From GCA-2688265 sp964527395 (lineage in GTDB: Archaea > Nanobdellota > Nanobdellia > Woesearchaeales > GW2011-AR9): a stretch of DNA of 12,907 nt. Numbering within the stretch: the stretch's first letter is position 1; each line of letters begins with the position of its first letter. A program made the translations under genes and the position numbers. The notes under the pieces were generated by a model that made no database searches, was not told the DNA's origin, and saw nothing but the letters and a program-made list of their open reading frames with translations. The stretch lies in NCBI GenBank assembly GCA_964527395.1, contig CAZGQD010000038.1, forward strand, positions 1 through 12,907, written 5' to 3'. Shown piece after piece: positions 12,888 through 12,907 of the stretch.

Positions 12888-12905
12888 CTAAGCTCTCGAG
12901 CTTAG
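12888..12905. repeat. Perfect 7-bp hairpin at the right edge
   Basis: CTAAGCT, loop CTCG, AGCTTAG: a compact hairpin with a four-base loop, 67 bases after the last gene's stop and cut off from its context by the window end. It could be a variable arm of a tRNA, part of another RNA, or an operator. The rest of 12821-12887 shows nothing recognisable. Confidence 0.35.
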
Positions 12906-12907
12906 CA

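Noticed and set aside
1..12907. tRNA genes
   Set aside because: TTCAAAC at 12043 and TTCGAG near 1919 looked like T-loops, but neither has a pairing T-stem or an acceptor stem in register.
1..12907. CRISPR array
   Set aside because: The only regular repeat series is the four CCGTAA arms at 1888-1963; they alternate in orientation and the units are too short.

Overview
The window reads as chromosome of an AT-rich archaeon, possibly a DPANN lineage such as Woesearchaeota; that lineage is an inference from gene content only. Archaeal evidence: (i) most genes are preceded by a TTTAAA/TTTATA-type TATA box whose last base lies about 23-26 nt before the start codon, as expected for leaderless mRNAs; (ii) genes lacking that spacing carry GAGGTG-type Shine-Dalgarno sites; (iii) there is a Taw3/TYW3 wybutosine enzyme, an archaeal-size Lrp/AsnC regulator, a ribbon-helix-helix protein and a PIN protein.

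Layout. 1-930: promoter of a leftward gene lying off the window, leftward endonuclease III (nth), and a 135-bp foldback MITE-like element abutting the nth TATA box. 931-2022: leftward D-2-hydroxyacid dehydrogenase and an intergenic double-hairpin region. 2023-3964: rightward unknown helical protein, a eukaryotic-type pyrimidine 5'-nucleotidase (UMPH-1) and thioredoxin. 4092-4781: RHH protein and PIN ribonuclease-like protein, convergent with abutting stop codons, with an operator-like repeat over the RHH start. 4910-6169: taw3 followed at once by an SD-linked class I methyltransferase. 6178-7473: leftward LOG-family protein and Lrp/AsnC regulator. 7602-9391: TPR-like unknown protein and a voltage-gated K+ channel with a C-terminal zinc ribbon. 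9508-9784: leftward 64-residue TRASH-like zinc protein under a 16-bp perfect palindrome. 9921-11885: leftward fusion of an LmbE/PIG-L deacetylase with a GT4 glycosyltransferase. 11973-12075: candidate leftward structured RNA. 12113-12820: rightward unknown protein, then a hairpin cut by the right edge.

Most genes look independently transcribed; the only clear operon is taw3-methyltransferase. The most unusual items are the candidate structured RNA at 11973-12075, whose predicted transcription start falls on the first base of a perfect 10-bp closing stem; the CCGTAA double hairpin at 1886-1963; the deacetylase-GT4 fusion, which joins two steps that are consecutive in GlcN-conjugate pathways; and the MITE-like element next to nth. 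No rRNA, tRNA or CRISPR array was found, and no intergenic stretch exceeds 300 bases.
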